Made by a program: the position numbers and the translations under genes
Shown: positions 23,100 through 34,739 of the stretch, piece by piece
How the letters are laid out: the number at the start of each line of letters is the position of its first letter
Numbering within the stretch: position 1 is the first letter of the stretch
Source of the DNA: Heloderma charlesbogerti
Lineage: Eukaryota; Chordata; Lepidosauria; Squamata; Helodermatidae
DNA length: 64,000 nucleotides
Direction of reading: 5' to 3'
Assembly: GCA_026122225.1 (NCBI GenBank)
Contig: JANEZZ010000728.1
Coordinates: 3,686,943 to 3,750,942 of the forward strand
The notes under the pieces: generated by a model
What the model was told of the DNA's origin: nothing
Database searches by the model: none
The model's input: the letters and a program-made list of their open reading frames with translations, nothing else

Positions 23100-23562
23100 A
23101 GATTTGTTTGAGCTTCCTTCCTTCCAGCATCCTCAGGTAAGACCAGGATACCTGAGAGAGTGCCTCCTTCCTTACCAACCTTCTTGGCCACTGAAGTCAT
23201 CAGAGGTCATGTTCCTGGTGGTTCCACATGGACTTACGAACTGGTTGGAGTCCACCAGAAAAGAGCCTTCAGTGTGGTGGCCCTCTTCCTGTGGAACTCC
23301 CTGCCTTTGGAGGTCAGGCAGGTGCCAAAATTGTGTTCCTTCCAGTGCCTTCTGAAAACATTGTTATTTTGAGAGGCCTTCCTTGAGTGACCAGCCATGG
23401 TGTATTAAATTCAGCCTTATTGGAATTTGTCTTTTAAAAAACGTTTTAACGGTTTTAACATGGTGTTTAATAAAGAGTAAATCTTTGATGTTCACCGCTC
23501 CAAAATCTTTTGATGTGGTATGGTATATAAATGCTATAAATAAATAAATAAATAAATAAATA
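23100..23562 (+). mobile_element. L2/CR1-like LINE 3' end
   Basis: Decayed C-terminal LINE coding sequence (reading GGSTWTYELVGVHQKRAFSV and LFLWNSLPLEVRQ) is followed by a 3' UTR and an AAAT-repeat tail (23535-23562). The WNSLP block is typical of CR1/L2-clade ORF2 C-termini. Older than the L2-like fragment at 14440 by appearance. Confidence 0.7.
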
Positions 23563-24003
23563 AGGCCTCTTTTTGCATAACTGAGAGACTACTGCTGCTA
23601 GTCAGGGTTGCTGATAAAAGCTTGTTCCTGCATCCAAGTAAAGTATTTTTGAAATTCAAAGATGGAAATTCTAGGTTAGGTCTAATGTGTGCCTTTCTTA
23701 ATTTATATAGCTGAATACGGATGTTCGCCATTCTGGAATACCCATACTATGCACTGTGGCTTGTACACAAAAATGTGCTGTCTATTCTGATCGTTGCTGT
23801 CTGAAATCACTATCTCTGTGGATTTCCTTGGTAGAAATCCTGTAGATATCTCCATAAATCCCTGAAAAGTCTTCACATGTCACGTGGTCACTTATGCATC
23901 TGTTTCTCACAGTTTCTCATAATGTCCAAAGACATTCTTATGTGTTCAGCCTATAGAAGCACAAGAACACTTGCCAGGCAAGTCCAGAGGTACCACTGAG
24001 GCA

Positions 24004-24500
24004 TATTATTTATTTTCTACATTAATATTCTGCCTTACTTCCACTGAACTCGAGATGGCATACTTGGGCTTCTAAGGAGGTCTCCTATTCAGGCACTGAC
24101 CAGACTCAGATCTGCTTAGCTTCAGCTATATGGCTCTATCATTTTCCTTCACATTTCAGGGTGACATACAATAACACAGCAACATCAATATTAGCTTGAT
24201 CTTAATCATAACAGGATCATAAGAGGCAGCATATAAAATCACAACAGTGCTGAGGCATTATATACATTTTTAAATGTCCGGTTAAATATGATTGTCTGAA
24301 CCTGTTACCTGGCATCCAAAGGGAGGTCATTCCAAAGCTGAAAGGCCCTCTCCTTTGTAGTTACATACAGAGTGCACTTCCAATAAGGAAGGCACTTGAA
24401 TGAAGCCCTCAGCAGAAGATCTTAAGACATGGGCAGGCTGGTATGGGGAGAGGGGCACCTTCTGCTGAGGCTCTGCCGAGGGCTTCTGGTTTTGCCTGAA
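24004..24500 (-). mobile_element. L2/CR1-like LINE 3' region, minus strand
   Basis: The + strand begins TATTTATTTTCTACATTAAT and TCTGCCTTACTTCC, the complement of a LINE 3' end. Further right, GGAGGTCATTCCAAAGCTG and GGCCCTCTCCTTTGTAGTTA match the complement of LINE C-terminal coding sequence. Both parts are diverged. Confidence 0.5.
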
Positions 24501-25436
24501 TCCCAAATGCAAGTTGTTCAGTGTCCTACCAATAAAAATAACAGAGTTTTCTTATTATTTTAAATTAATAACCCCAGCAGATCTTAATTTGTAGAGTATT
24601 GACTTGAAATGAAGCTCCTTGGTGTCAAAATGTGGAGTGCTAAGGAACAATGGAGAATGCATCAGGCAAAAGTCATGCCTTTTCCCATTCACTGGTGAGA
24701 AGAAGAAATGGGCTATGGCTCAGCTGCAGAGTCTCTGAGAGATAGTCCCTCACTTTGGCTGCCTTTCTCAGTTCAGGTAAAGCCCTAATCTAACCTACTG
24801 TGAGTAACTGTTCACTTACCTTTGGGAGCATCTATTCCATAGGGCAGGGGTGGGCAGACTTTTGGTTTGTGGGATCTACTCTTTTTTTGTTTTGCCAGAG
24901 TCTCAAGATTCACCAGCCACAGCCAGTCACAAAATGGCAGATTGGGGTGGTGCCAGTCACAAAATGGCAGCTCCATCCCATGATGAGCCATACACTGTGG
25001 TGGCCCTGACTGATACACAATTTACACCTAGGTTACCACAAATCAGTTTCTAACATCAAACCCTAGAAATAAATACAGAAAGACCTGGTTACAGTGATTA
25101 AATGTTTTAATACTGCTTTGTGTACAAACTTCAAATTCGTATAAGTCCAAAATCCTCACCATGCCCCCTCTCATATCCACTGTCCCCATACTTAGTTCAA
25201 GTGAAGGGATATATTATTTCCAGCAGAAAAGAAAAAAGAAGAATGAAAGCAATCTTCTCAGCTTGAAGAAAGCAAACAAGGTTCTCCTTGGCCCAGTTGT
25301 TACATATCTCTGCAGCATATTTGCTACCGTGCTGCAGTGTGGATATCTCTCTGGACCTGGACCAGGTAGATGATTGGTTCTTTTTGAAAACAGAATGGCA
25401 TTCTCAAAAATTCTCAAACAAGCTAAGACTAGCTCC
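24501..25436. other. Intergenic, no gene seen
   Basis: A hAT-type left end at 24845 and a short internal duplication (GCCAGTCACAAAATGGCAG, twice near 24925 and 24952) are the only structures noticed. Confidence 0.35.
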
Positions 25437-25617
25437 AATAGAACACAGGAAGCCACATTATATACCAGGTCAGACTATTTGACTGTCTAGCTCAGTACTA
25501 TATACTCTGACTGAAAGCAGCTCTCCAGGTCTCAGACAGAGGAGTCTGTCACCTCACTGGATCCTTTTAACTGGAGATGCCAGGGACTGAACCTGGGACC
25601 ACTACTAGAAGATGCAG

Positions 25618-25893
25618 TGACGACCACCAATTTGGGTGGCTTTGACAAAGTCATGGAGGATAAGGCCATCAATGGCTACTAGTCTTGATGGCCATAGGCT
25701 ACCTCCATGATCAGAGGCAATATGCCTATGTACACCAGTTTCTGGGGAACATGACTGGGAAGGTGCTGTTGTACTCATGCCCTGCTTGTAGGTTTCCTAC
25801 AGGCAGCTGGTTGGCTGCTGTATGAACAGAATGCTGGACAACAGAATGGTGGACTTGCTCTGATCCAGCATGGCTCTTCTTATGTTCTTATGA
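25618..25893 (+). mobile_element. CR1-like LINE 3' end inside the SINE
   Basis: Reads TTTGACAAAGTCATGGAGGA, ATCAATGGCTACTAGTC, CAGAGGCAATATGCCTATGT and GCTCTGATCCAGCATGGC, with a tail of TTCTTATG units (25876-25891). The same sequence in the opposite direction is at 41160-41350. Confidence 0.7.
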
Positions 25894-25922
25894 CCTTATG
25901 CATGCAAGACATGTACTCTACC

Positions 25923-26865
25923 CAAGGCTGGCCCAAGACATTTTGCTGCCTGAGGTGAAACACAAGATGGTCCTCCCTCCCATTCCATGTACAAAAGCCA
26001 ACTGGACTGGGAGTTGAATTTTTCTTCAACACTGACAATGGGACAGCATTCTCCACTACACCTGAAAGTAGCAGACAAGCTTAGGTGATGAAGGGCAGGC
26101 CACAGGGCACACAATTCCCTCCTCCAACTAGGGATGTACGAAAATCACTTACCTTTCACAGATTATGCTGATGGTGGGGGGGGGGGAGGCGCTCCGTTCC
26201 TCCCCCCCCCGGAATCCTGGCCGGCCGGAGCCGCCGGCCAGCTCCGCCAGCAGCCGGACATCCGGCCTCTGGCTAGCTGGGATGCAAATGGAGGTGGCTG
26301 TAGCTGCCACCGTTTGCATCCCTGCAGTCAGCCGTGATAGGCTACGTAAATGTTTACATAACCTATCACATCTGACTTAAAAAAACAACAACAACGCGCG
26401 TACGCAAATGGCGGCGGCCATGGCCGCCGCCATTTGCGTACACGCGTTGTGTGTTTTTTTAAGTCAGACGTGATAGGCTACGTAAACATTTATGTAGCCT
26501 ATCACGGTTTTTTTTTTTAAACTAGCCATGATAGGCTACGTAAATTTTTACGTAGCCTATCATGTCTTTTTTTTTTCTTTTTCAACTGGAAATGGCGGCG
26601 GCGGCAGCCAGTCGGAACACCGGCCACCGCCGCTGCTGCACTGCCTCCGGAGCCGCCGCCCCAGGTAACTCTTGTCCTGGGGGGGGGGCAGGGGGCAGAC
26701 CGTTCCGCCACCGATTTCGGGGGGCCGAATGCGCTGGCATTCGGCCTCCTCGAGATCCGTGGCGGAATTCTCTGACATCCCTACCTCCAACACCTTGCTG
26801 CTGCGTCCCTGCATTTGCCGCCTGAGGCAACCACCTCACTTTGCCTAATGATAGGGCTGGCTCTG
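25923..26865 (-). mobile_element. hAT-like MITE (GGCCAGCCC family), copy C, split
   Basis: Left part 25923-26128 (CAAGGCTGGCCCAAGACATT, TTGCTGCCTGAGGTG) and right part 26792-26865 (GCCGCCTGAGGCAACCACCT, TAGGGCTGGCTCTG) are the two ends of one element. Flanks ACTCTACC (25915-25922) and GCTCTACC (26866-26873) form an 8-bp target duplication with one change, inside the SINE. The palindromic MITE 26129-26783 sits inside it. Confidence 0.75.
26129..26783. mobile_element. hAT-type non-autonomous element carrying stacked palindromes
   Basis: Ends are TAGGGATGT and ACATCCCTA, flanked by an exact 8-bp duplication CCTCCAAC (26121-26128 and 26784-26791), the hAT size. The GC-rich interior has consecutive hairpins: an imperfect one at 26281-26320; 26334-26369; a perfect 40-bp palindrome at 26401-26440, extended by imperfect arms to 26394-26447; 26470-26505; and a perfect 18-bp-arm hairpin at 26527-26564. 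Three of them use the same arm, TGATAGGCTACGTAAA. There is no transposase ORF. Relatives lie at 59196-59687 and 41672-41955. Confidence 0.85.
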
Positions 26866-26886
26866 GCTCTACCACTGAGCTGTGGA

Positions 26887-27892
26887 AGACTATGTCCTGT
26901 AGGAAGGAACTTAAGCACAACACCAACATAGAAAAATGTGTTTCAATTAAAATTCCAACTATTTAAGAAGACTAAAAGAGTACAGAAGAGTGAAACTTCG
27001 AAGAGTTAAAGGAAAACATTTCCTTTCTGCATCAGCGTGACTTGATGTTATGTGGCTTTACTTTGAAACAGATCATTCACACTGCAACACATTTAATGGT
27101 GCCAGTCACCACATGGTATATTTGGCAGCTATTTTAAGCTCAGATCACATTACTCCATTGCAGCATTTGGCACCAGTGTTCCTGACTAGTATGCGACTGA
27201 TCTAAACAGAAATCATCTTACAGGTTTTTGTTCGCTGAAATTAAATTTGATGGCATGATCCCTATGATCCTTTCTTTTTGGTATGTTATTACTTTTTGGA
27301 ACAGTGTTTTGCTAACACCACAGGGGAAATTCAGTGAGGTTGTCAGTCAGATATAGTGAATTATCAGATACATGAGCTTTTCCTCTCTTACATTTGCTTA
27401 AGAGCTTATAAACCACAGGGAATAAAAAAAGTGCTAAACAGAATGAAATGACCTGTCAAGAGTATCTGTGAATGACTTTATTGGGCTGAACCTCTTAGTT
27501 TACATAATCAATGACCTGGCTCAGATGTCACAATAAGCCATGGTTTGGGGGACACTGCCCTATAACTTCTGTTTGGTTCCTTCTGCAAGTGGGATTGGCT
27601 TAGCAAACCACTGATCTTCTCTCTGTGGTTTATCATTACAGGAGAACAGGAACTTTGGCTTGTCCCTCCCCAGACAAGCCAAAGTCATAAGCCAATAATA
27701 AACCATGGCTTATGACTCTGACCTATTTGGGGAAAGGCAAGCTAGAGTTCCTGGTTAACGCGTAACAATAAACAAACTGTAGATGAAAGTCCATGGTTTT
27801 TCCAATTCCACTTGCAGGACAAGCCAAGTGGGGGTGATAGGCAGCATGTATCAGCACAATACTGGGCTAATATGTGGGCAATGGTTTGGTGA
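26887..27892. other. Intergenic, no gene seen
   Basis: Around 27530-27740 the sequence alternates CAATAAGCCATGG-like and inverted blocks (AGCCAAAGT, CCATGGCTTATGACT), hinting at an old inverted-repeat element, but no ends could be fixed. Confidence 0.35.
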
Positions 27893-28240
27893 TTAGTTAC
27901 ACAGGGTTGGGCATGGGCACTGCTGTTTTAAATGTGTGACAAGAATCAGAATGCCATTCTGTATATTTTTGGTATGGCCACATTTAGAATACTGTGCATG
28001 GTATTCCCATTTTCTGTATTCCCCCATCTCAAAATGGATATTATGGATCTGAAAAAGATATAGGAAAATGCAACATAAGTGATCAACAGACTGGAGCATC
28101 TTTCCTACAAGGAAAGGCTAAAGAGTTTAGTTTTTTAAGTTCTGAAAATAAAATATACTAGTGGGGAGGGGATACATATGAGCTATAAAATTGTGAATGG
28201 AACAGAGAGGGTATATAAAGGGATTTTTGTGTGTGCGTAA
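27893..28240 (+). mobile_element. Old CR1 relic
   Basis: On the + strand, decayed frames give LEYCAWYSHF-like and CNISDQQTG-like readings and an ERLKSLV-like block, typical of the CR1 ORF2 C-terminal region (compare the minus-strand CR1 at 53045-53645). There is no open frame of useful length. Confidence 0.5.
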
Positions 28241-28394
28241 TATTAGAATTCAATGAAATTTATTGGATGTTGGTTTTGGATCAACAGAATGAGGAACACT
28301 TTCACAAAATATATACTTAATTTGTGAAATTTACTGTGATCACCACTAGTTTGGATGTTTTGTTTTGTTTTTTTAATGGTTAGATCAAACTTAC

Positions 28395-28490
28395 TCAATG
28401 TGGGTCTCTCTAGATGTCTTTCATGAACATGGTGAATGGTCAGGGATGATGGGAATTGTAGCAAAACATCTGGAGGAATCCATGTTGGAG
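28395..28490. repeat. hAT-like MITE fragment
   Basis: CAATGTGGGTCTCTCTAGAT, GTCAGGGATGATGGGAATTG and AACATCTGGAGG match the palindromic hAT-like family (8799-8926), with ends lost. Confidence 0.45.
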
Positions 28491-29420
28491 AAGGCTGGAT
28501 TAAATAAATACATGGAAGATAGGTCTATCCATTGCTATTTTCCATGATACTTGAATTAAACGTTCATGAGGTACTTCCATGAGGTATACCTTAGAGTACC
28601 AGATGCTGAGAATAAAACAATGGGTGATAAACACTTTTCCATTGCACCCAGCTTGTGAACTTCCCAGAGGCAATCAACATAGATTGGGTTTAGATAGATA
28701 TTGGTCTAATCTAGCATGGCAATTCTTATGTTATTATCCACTCTGGCTGGAAATACATGGATGTTATTTTCTAGCAACAGAACAAAGCATTACCTTCCTG
28801 AGACAAGAGACAAAATAAAATATGATACCTAGTGACAGATCACAGAACTTTAAAAGAAAGAAAGAAACCACAGAATGAAGAACTCCCAACACATATTTTC
28901 CAAAATATTCTACATTATTATTTTGTAGTTCCATGCAGTTCCATGGGAGTAGTCTCCTTAGCATAATATATACCTTCGCACAGTCATGGGGCAGGAGCCA
29001 GAACAGATAACCAATGCGAAAAGAATTTTGGAGGAAAAGATCAAGAAGTTTATATCGTGTAGTTTATTGACATAATTTTCAAATAGCCACTTGGTATTCC
29101 ACGCAAACTCATCCTAGGTTATTGTGAATTCTGGTCTCTTTGGTCTTGCTGTTTTCCCTTTCTGCTTCCCAAGTTAAATTGATAGTAACAGTGCCAGCTC
29201 CAGGTTTTTGAGGGCCCATCAATGGCCTCCTCCATCAGTCAGTCTAACCTCCCACTGCCATTGTCACCAACTGCTACTGCTCCTCATCTTCTTTCTTATT
29301 GTATTTCAAATAATGGTGTTCAATGGCCCAAGGTTTCACTCAAGGGTCTCAAAGTGTGGATAGGTTTATAGGCAAGAAGCCTATACATCAGATCATCTGG
29401 TCTTATACCATTTAGGATTT
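28491..29420. other. Intergenic, no gene seen
   Basis: No coding sequence or bounded repeat was recognised. Confidence 0.3.
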
Positions 29421-29888
29421 TAAGGGCGCAATCCTATCGATTGCACCCTCAGTTATCAGAAAGCCATGAACTTAGAGGCTTCCAGTCATCCAATGCAAGG
29501 TGAGAGGACCTGTGGAGGCAATCTTTGCCTCCCCATCCCTCTGCCTAGCATATTTAGCTAGATGGCTTTTTAGTCTGTCTAATGAAGGTGCTTCAGAGGG
29601 GGAGAGAAGGAGGCTGGCCGAAGTTCAGGATAGCTCCTATCCTGGCCTCTCCAGTCTCCTAGCCCTCCCTGCCCACTGGAATGCCCCCCTTTCCTGCTCT
29701 CTGAGGTAGAGTTCCTGACCCCAGAGGGCACCCAGCACAGCTCTTTCTGTGCTGGCTGCAAGGGGGTGGGAGTGGATCGCTGACTCCCCCTTCCAAGGCC
29801 GGAGCACTGTCTCCAACCTTGGAGGGGGGAATCTCCAGTATCCTATGGCCCCTCAGACAAAGTCTAGGGACCATAGGATTGCTCCCTA
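29421..29888. mobile_element. piggyBac-like MITE, longer copy
   Basis: The left end, after TTTTAA, reads GGGCGCAATCCTAT; the right end reads ATAGGATTGCTCCC, followed by TAAA. These match the ends of 12808-12930, but the interior is about 470 bp and GC-rich. Confidence 0.5.
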
Positions 29889-30221
29889 AAGGTAAGAACC
29901 AGCACTTCTGAATGGGCTAGGAAACAAATTGGGAGCCAATGAAGATGCTCCTGATATTCGTGTTATATGATTTAAAAAGCAATCATATGTTGATAAAGCA
30001 TCACCAGATTGGAACTGACCATATAAGGTTGGTCTCCACTCATAGGATTTTCCAAGCATAAAGTCATCTTTCAACAAGTCATCCCCCTGTCAGGGGCAGT
30101 GCACCATGTCCTTATTAAGGGCTGGTTTGGCCTGTTCAGGAAACTTTTGAACTGAGCCTGGGAAAAATGTGGTTTTCAGATATATTTGTATGGGGGGGGG
30201 GATAGCTTGGGTTAGATATAT

Positions 30222-30361
30222 CTGGGGTTGGGAACCAGTGCACCTCCAGATGTTGTTGGACTACAACTCCCATCAGTTCCAACCATCAGCCAGGCTGGCT
30301 GAGGATGATAGGAGTTGGGAGTCCAGTAACATTTGGAGGGCCACAAATTCTCCACCTTTGG
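30222..30361. mobile_element. hAT-like MITE, palindromic copy
   Basis: CTGGGGTTGGGAACCAGTGC, CTCCAGATGTTGTTGGACTA, CAACTCCCATCAG, and the inverted partner GGAGTTGGGAGTCC...CATTTGGAGGGCC. Same family as 8799-8926. Target duplication not clear. Confidence 0.6.
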
Positions 30362-30463
30362 CTTATATGTTTTCTACAGATACATTTTTTAAATGACATT
30401 TGAAATTGCAAGTTAGAAAGCTTCACAAAGAGAGGTGTCAAATGTGCACATATATACATACTG

Positions 30464-30464
30464 C

Positions 30465-30500
<36 letters not shown>

Positions 30501-30512
30501 GTGTGTGTGTGG
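30464..30512. repeat. AT then GT microsatellite
   Basis: Alternating TA units are followed by TATG and then GT units. Confidence 0.9.
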
Positions 30513-30559
30513 ACAGGGGGAGAGTATATATGTAAAACATACATAAGGCAGAATGCACA

Positions 30560-32069
30560 GCTCAATTATGCTTTTTTATCATAAAAGAATTCTGTACAAG
30601 AACAGGAAAACCATTGCCAGCAATGGAAGGAATAAACAATCCCATAAGAGAAGCCCAGTTTTAGCAGTCTCCTTTGGTTATCCCTCAGTTTGCTCACACT
30701 TACTAGACAATCCATTGGATGAAACTCTATAACTGACAATGCTTCCCACCACTGGTTTATGTTTAAATGGTCCCCCCTCTCCTTGCCCCTAATTCCTCAC
30801 TGCTAAAACCGTCCGATCGATCATATAAATTACTACCCTGCCAAGTAAATATGTGATGATAGTTGTCATTTATTTTTAAATACTTTGTCACTTATCTTCC
30901 AAAGTCATTCAACTAAATTGAGATGCAGTACACAGAATAGGTGTTCAGTTTTGGTACACAAGCTTTGCTTTTGCATCGGCACTGACACGCCATTTGATCA
31001 ATGTTCTTCCCTCTCCTCTAATGAACTCTCTGTGAAGGGGCCATAGCACATTCTTCCCTAGGATTAACTGCACAAGAAATCTAAAACAGTGGACACTCAG
31101 TAACAGTTAGATTGCTGACTGAAGGTGGGCAAAAACATTACAGGAGCAACACAATTAACAGTGTAGAGATGGACAAATCTGGCAATTTTGGTTTCTTTCT
31201 TTCTCATTTTTCCAATCTTATGTTCACTTCATCCCATTTCCTCCTCAGTTTGAGCTATTTATAAATATTTTAATTTTAAAACACCTCACAAAAATTAGGA
31301 TGCATTTTTGTATGCATTTCTCCAAATGCACATATTTGGCCATTTTTTGCAAGCAATTTTGCCTGACACCATGTGTTTTTGAAGTTATTTTCACTAACAT
31401 ACACATTTTTGTGCCCACTTTCCCCTAATACATGCATTCTTATGCATTTTTTGTTTGGAGAACTCCACTGCAAAATTTGGAGAAGGATAAATTTTAAAGG
31501 CGTACTGAATTTCAGTTTGAAAGTGAGAAATGTGGTCCCAACACATTTCCCCCTCAACCCTAGTTAACACAGAGATTAAGTAGACACCAGTGTGGTTAAT
31601 ACAGTTTGAAATTATAGGGGACAACAAAGTTATTATCCTCTTAAAATGCTTTATGAAGAGTACCATTCATGATACTCAACACAATAGAGACTGGAAGGCT
31701 ATGAACGTAGGTGTATGTGAATGCAGATCCATAGGAAGCGCTTGTGTGTGGGATGAGCGTGACTGTGTAAATAGCTTGCAGAATGAATACCATTCCATGC
31801 ACAAGTCCTGCACCTGACTGAACTACAGATGTGTGACTGTAGTGTGTGATTGTAGCGCAGTGCTTCATGCCTCTTGGAATTCTTCATATCCCCCTGCCCA
31901 TAATTTTTTTCCTGGTGCCATCACCATGGCATAAGCTTTCCCATCTGTGCCTCAGTATTCTTGTTTAATACAGCATATTCTGACCCACAATATTTCCTTC
32001 TCTGTTGGACCTGCACAAACCAGCAATGCAGACAGCCTAAAAAAATATAAAAGTGATGAAACAAAGTAC
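30560..32069. other. Intergenic, no gene seen
   Basis: About 31140-31560 contains a run of ATTTTTGTATGCATTT-like blocks repeated with variation (31300-31460), an internally repetitive AT-rich stretch. The ORFs at 31276-31667 on the minus strand are overlapping readings of it. Confidence 0.35.
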
Positions 32070-32340
32070 ACAGGAAGTTGCCTTACACCAAACTGACCAT
32101 TGGCAGGGCTGGGCCAAGACATTTTGCTGCCTGAGCTGAAGGTGCAAGATGGCGCCCCTTTTCCAATGCCATGTATAGAAGCCATATGGACTAGCAGTTG
32201 AATCTTACTTCAACACTGGTAATGAGACAGCATCTTCCATTGTACCTGGGCGCAACAGGCTTGCTTAGGGGGTGTAGGAATGACCCTGGTACCTTCGCAT
32301 GCAAAGCGTGTGTTGTACTGTCACAAAGCTACAGCTCTTC
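32070..32340 (-). mobile_element. tRNA-derived SINE split by a hAT-like MITE fragment
   Basis: SINE pieces at 32070-32105 (ACACAGGAAGTTGCCTTACA) and about 32285-32340 (CTTCGCATGCAAAGCGTGTG) flank a hAT-like piece (32106-32279). That piece shares GCCAAGACATTTTGCTGCCT and TTCAACACTG with the left part of copy C at 25923-26128. This repeats the SINE plus MITE association seen at 25437-26886. Confidence 0.5.
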
Positions 32341-33784
32341 CCTCATTGCATGTCCACTGGCAAGAATGCCAACAGGAATCACTGGAAACAGCCACATTCC
32401 TATTGTATCTAATGCTCACCTTAAGAGGCCCAAATCCAGGCATAAGGTCATTTGCACCAGGGATGGATTTAGTTCTGTGCATATGGACCATTTTCCTGAC
32501 CTATGAATCTCAAATACAGCAATGTGACTCAAATATTATTACTGCTTCTGAAGACTGTAGGACTGTGTCGAGAGTGTTAATCATGCCGACACAGATATGC
32601 TTTCCATGTGATGAGAGAACAAACGAAGTCTGGAAGGAAAAGAAGTGAATCAATCTGCCTGATTGCCCTAGACTCTTCATTTTGCACTCCGCAGCCCCTT
32701 GCTGAGCTTAGCAGCAGGGGACCCAGCGCCTGCTTGTCTAACATCTTGTCACCAGGTGGCAGTATGGACTGAGGAAATGCCAAACGGTGTGGCAGACAAA
32801 CACTTTTCGGAGCACTGCTGGTACATTGAGTGCTGGTTTGATCGTCATCATCATCAACAACAACAACAGTAGTAATAATAATTCCTCAGCACTTTTTACA
32901 AAAATAAAGGGGGGATAATTTAAAATGATCGTTGTGGTTTGAAAACCTTTTCAGGGTGACTGACAGATCAGTTTGATTGACTGTATTGCCCATCTCTGCA
33001 GATTCTTCTTCCCCTTCCCCTTCTCTGCAGACGGATATTAATTATACACCGTCAAATTAAATTTGAGACTTTTAAATAGTTATTGCCACTGTGTCCAGCT
33101 CGGTGCCCTTTTGCACATGATTCTAAGCATGACAGTTAACTCCCGATGCTAATAATACTATCAGATGCCTTTTGAACCTCTAAACTCAGCTGTTTTGCTC
33201 AGTAAGGGTCAAGCTAGATATTACGGGGGACATCACCACTGAGAGCAACAGCCCTGCGTATCCTTTCACATACCTCTGTGGTAAAATCTGGTTTAAAAAA
33301 GTTGCGTGGAGGGATGTCATCACCCTCAGAGCCAAGCCATGCAGGAGTCAGATGTTGAGCAGCTGCAGAGGGCCCATGGGCTCAAAGGGGCCCATCCGCT
33401 CCCCAACTCTGCCAATCCCATGGTGCAGATAGATTTCCCTGATGGGTGTGGGGGTGCTTTGAAGGAGCCCAGCTGCTTGGCCCTTGCCCCCATGTCACCC
33501 ACCTGCCAGTTCAGATTACTCCATAGGCAATGCCATCAGGGTGGACATTGCGTTTTGGGTCATCTAAGATGGTGACCACCTGTCGTGGAAAGGAGCCGAG
33601 CTCTAGCGTGGGTCCTGTTTGAAAGTACTACCACCCATTACAGCAGCCAGTCACTCAGCCTCCCCCAACAAGTTTCCCTGGTGGACAGCAGAATGAGGTC
33701 TGGGCCAGCAGCCATCGCAGCTCCCATTCAAAAGCACCACTGTGCTTGCCCAGGAGAACACAGTCAGTCTGGCTAGTGGGTGAT
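32341..33784. other. Intergenic, no gene seen
   Basis: Contains an imperfect trinucleotide stretch near 32845-32880 (ATCATC, AACAAC units). ORFs at 32280-32648 and 33306-33575 have no recognisable domain. Confidence 0.3.
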
Positions 33785-34311
33785 TGTCAGGAGCGCTCTC
33801 CCAGTAGATTCCAATAGCCAACCCAACTCAAGACACAGACGAGAAAGGATTTCTTTTCAAAGCTTTAATCCTTTTACAACTTAATGACTCTTTCAGATGC
33901 TAGTCACCAGCGACTAAAGCAAGGAACAGCAGGGTGGCCTAAGCTTCAAGTAGTCAGTTGATCCCCGTTTGAAAGAGTCACTTGAAGACTCAGAACTTAT
34001 GGGCTAGGGAGAGATCCTCCCTCTTTCACTTGGGTCCACGGGAGGCAGCCGTTGCTTGCGCGCCAAATGGGCGCTATGCCCCCTTTCCGCGCCCTCCATC
34101 GCTCGTCACTCCCTGCGTCTGCGTCGAGCGACTAAGAAGCCCCCTCCCGCACTCCCTCACTACCCGGGTCGCTCTCTATCTCTGGAATGCCAGCAGGAGG
34201 AATCTCTGCCAGGTGCTGAGCCTGGGAGGGATGAGCTGGCCCCTCTCCCACTGTTCCTCCTCAGAATCCGAACTGCTCTGAGGCTCTCTGGGCTCAGTTT
34301 CCACCCTGACA
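33785..34311 (-). mobile_element. Solo LTR
   Basis: The segment starts TGTCAGGAGCGCTC and ends TTTCCACCCTGACA, so both strands read TGTCAGG at one end and CCTGACA at the other. Flanks GTGAT (33780-33784) and CTGAT (34312-34316) resemble a 5-bp target duplication with one change. No internal sequence is adjacent, so this is probably a solo LTR left by recombination. The middle is GC-rich with CpG (CGCGCCAAATGGGCGC). Orientation is a guess. It is unrelated to the LTRs at 44467 and 52007. Confidence 0.6.
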
Positions 34312-34739
34312 CTGATGCAGCTGGAAGGAGCAGAGATTTGGCGCTTGTGTGTGTGTGTGTGTGTGGGAGATAAGGGCTTGGTGGCAACCTTTATCCCCCC
34401 CCCGCCAGGTTTGGTAGCAGACTAGGGAAGAGGACATTCAGTGGTGGGGGCCCCATCAGCAGTGCCACGTCTGAGGGCCCACCCAGGGCACTGGCCCTGA
34501 AGTCACACATCTCCTTTTGCTTTATGTTATTAGAAAGCTGCTGCTGTGTTGCTTCTCTTGGCAGCAGTCCCATTCTACTGGGGGGACGGTGGATGAGATC
34601 TGAAGGCTCATGCCAGCGGTGCAGAAGGGAGGGACAAATGGCATTTTTCTCCTTGTCCCCCTTTTGGTTTTTTTCTTTTCCTGTTTTGCTCTCCCTCCCA
34701 TTGGTTACAATGGGGGGGGCGGATTATGGTCACCAGCTT

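Larger units (their letters stand above)
25437..26886 (-). mobile_element. tRNA-derived SINE disrupted by three later insertions
   Basis: Minus-strand SINE pieces are at 25437-25617 (including GCCAGGGACTGAACCTGGGA), 25894-25922 (GCATGCAAGACATGTACTCT) and 26874-26886 (ACTGAGCTGTGG). Read on the minus strand, the right end gives a tRNA-like A box (CAGCTCAGTGGTAGAG) and the left part a B box (GGTTCAGTCCC). A CR1 3' end (25618-25893), a hAT-like MITE (25923-26865) and, within it, a palindromic hAT-like MITE (26129-26783) separate the pieces. Confidence 0.65.
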
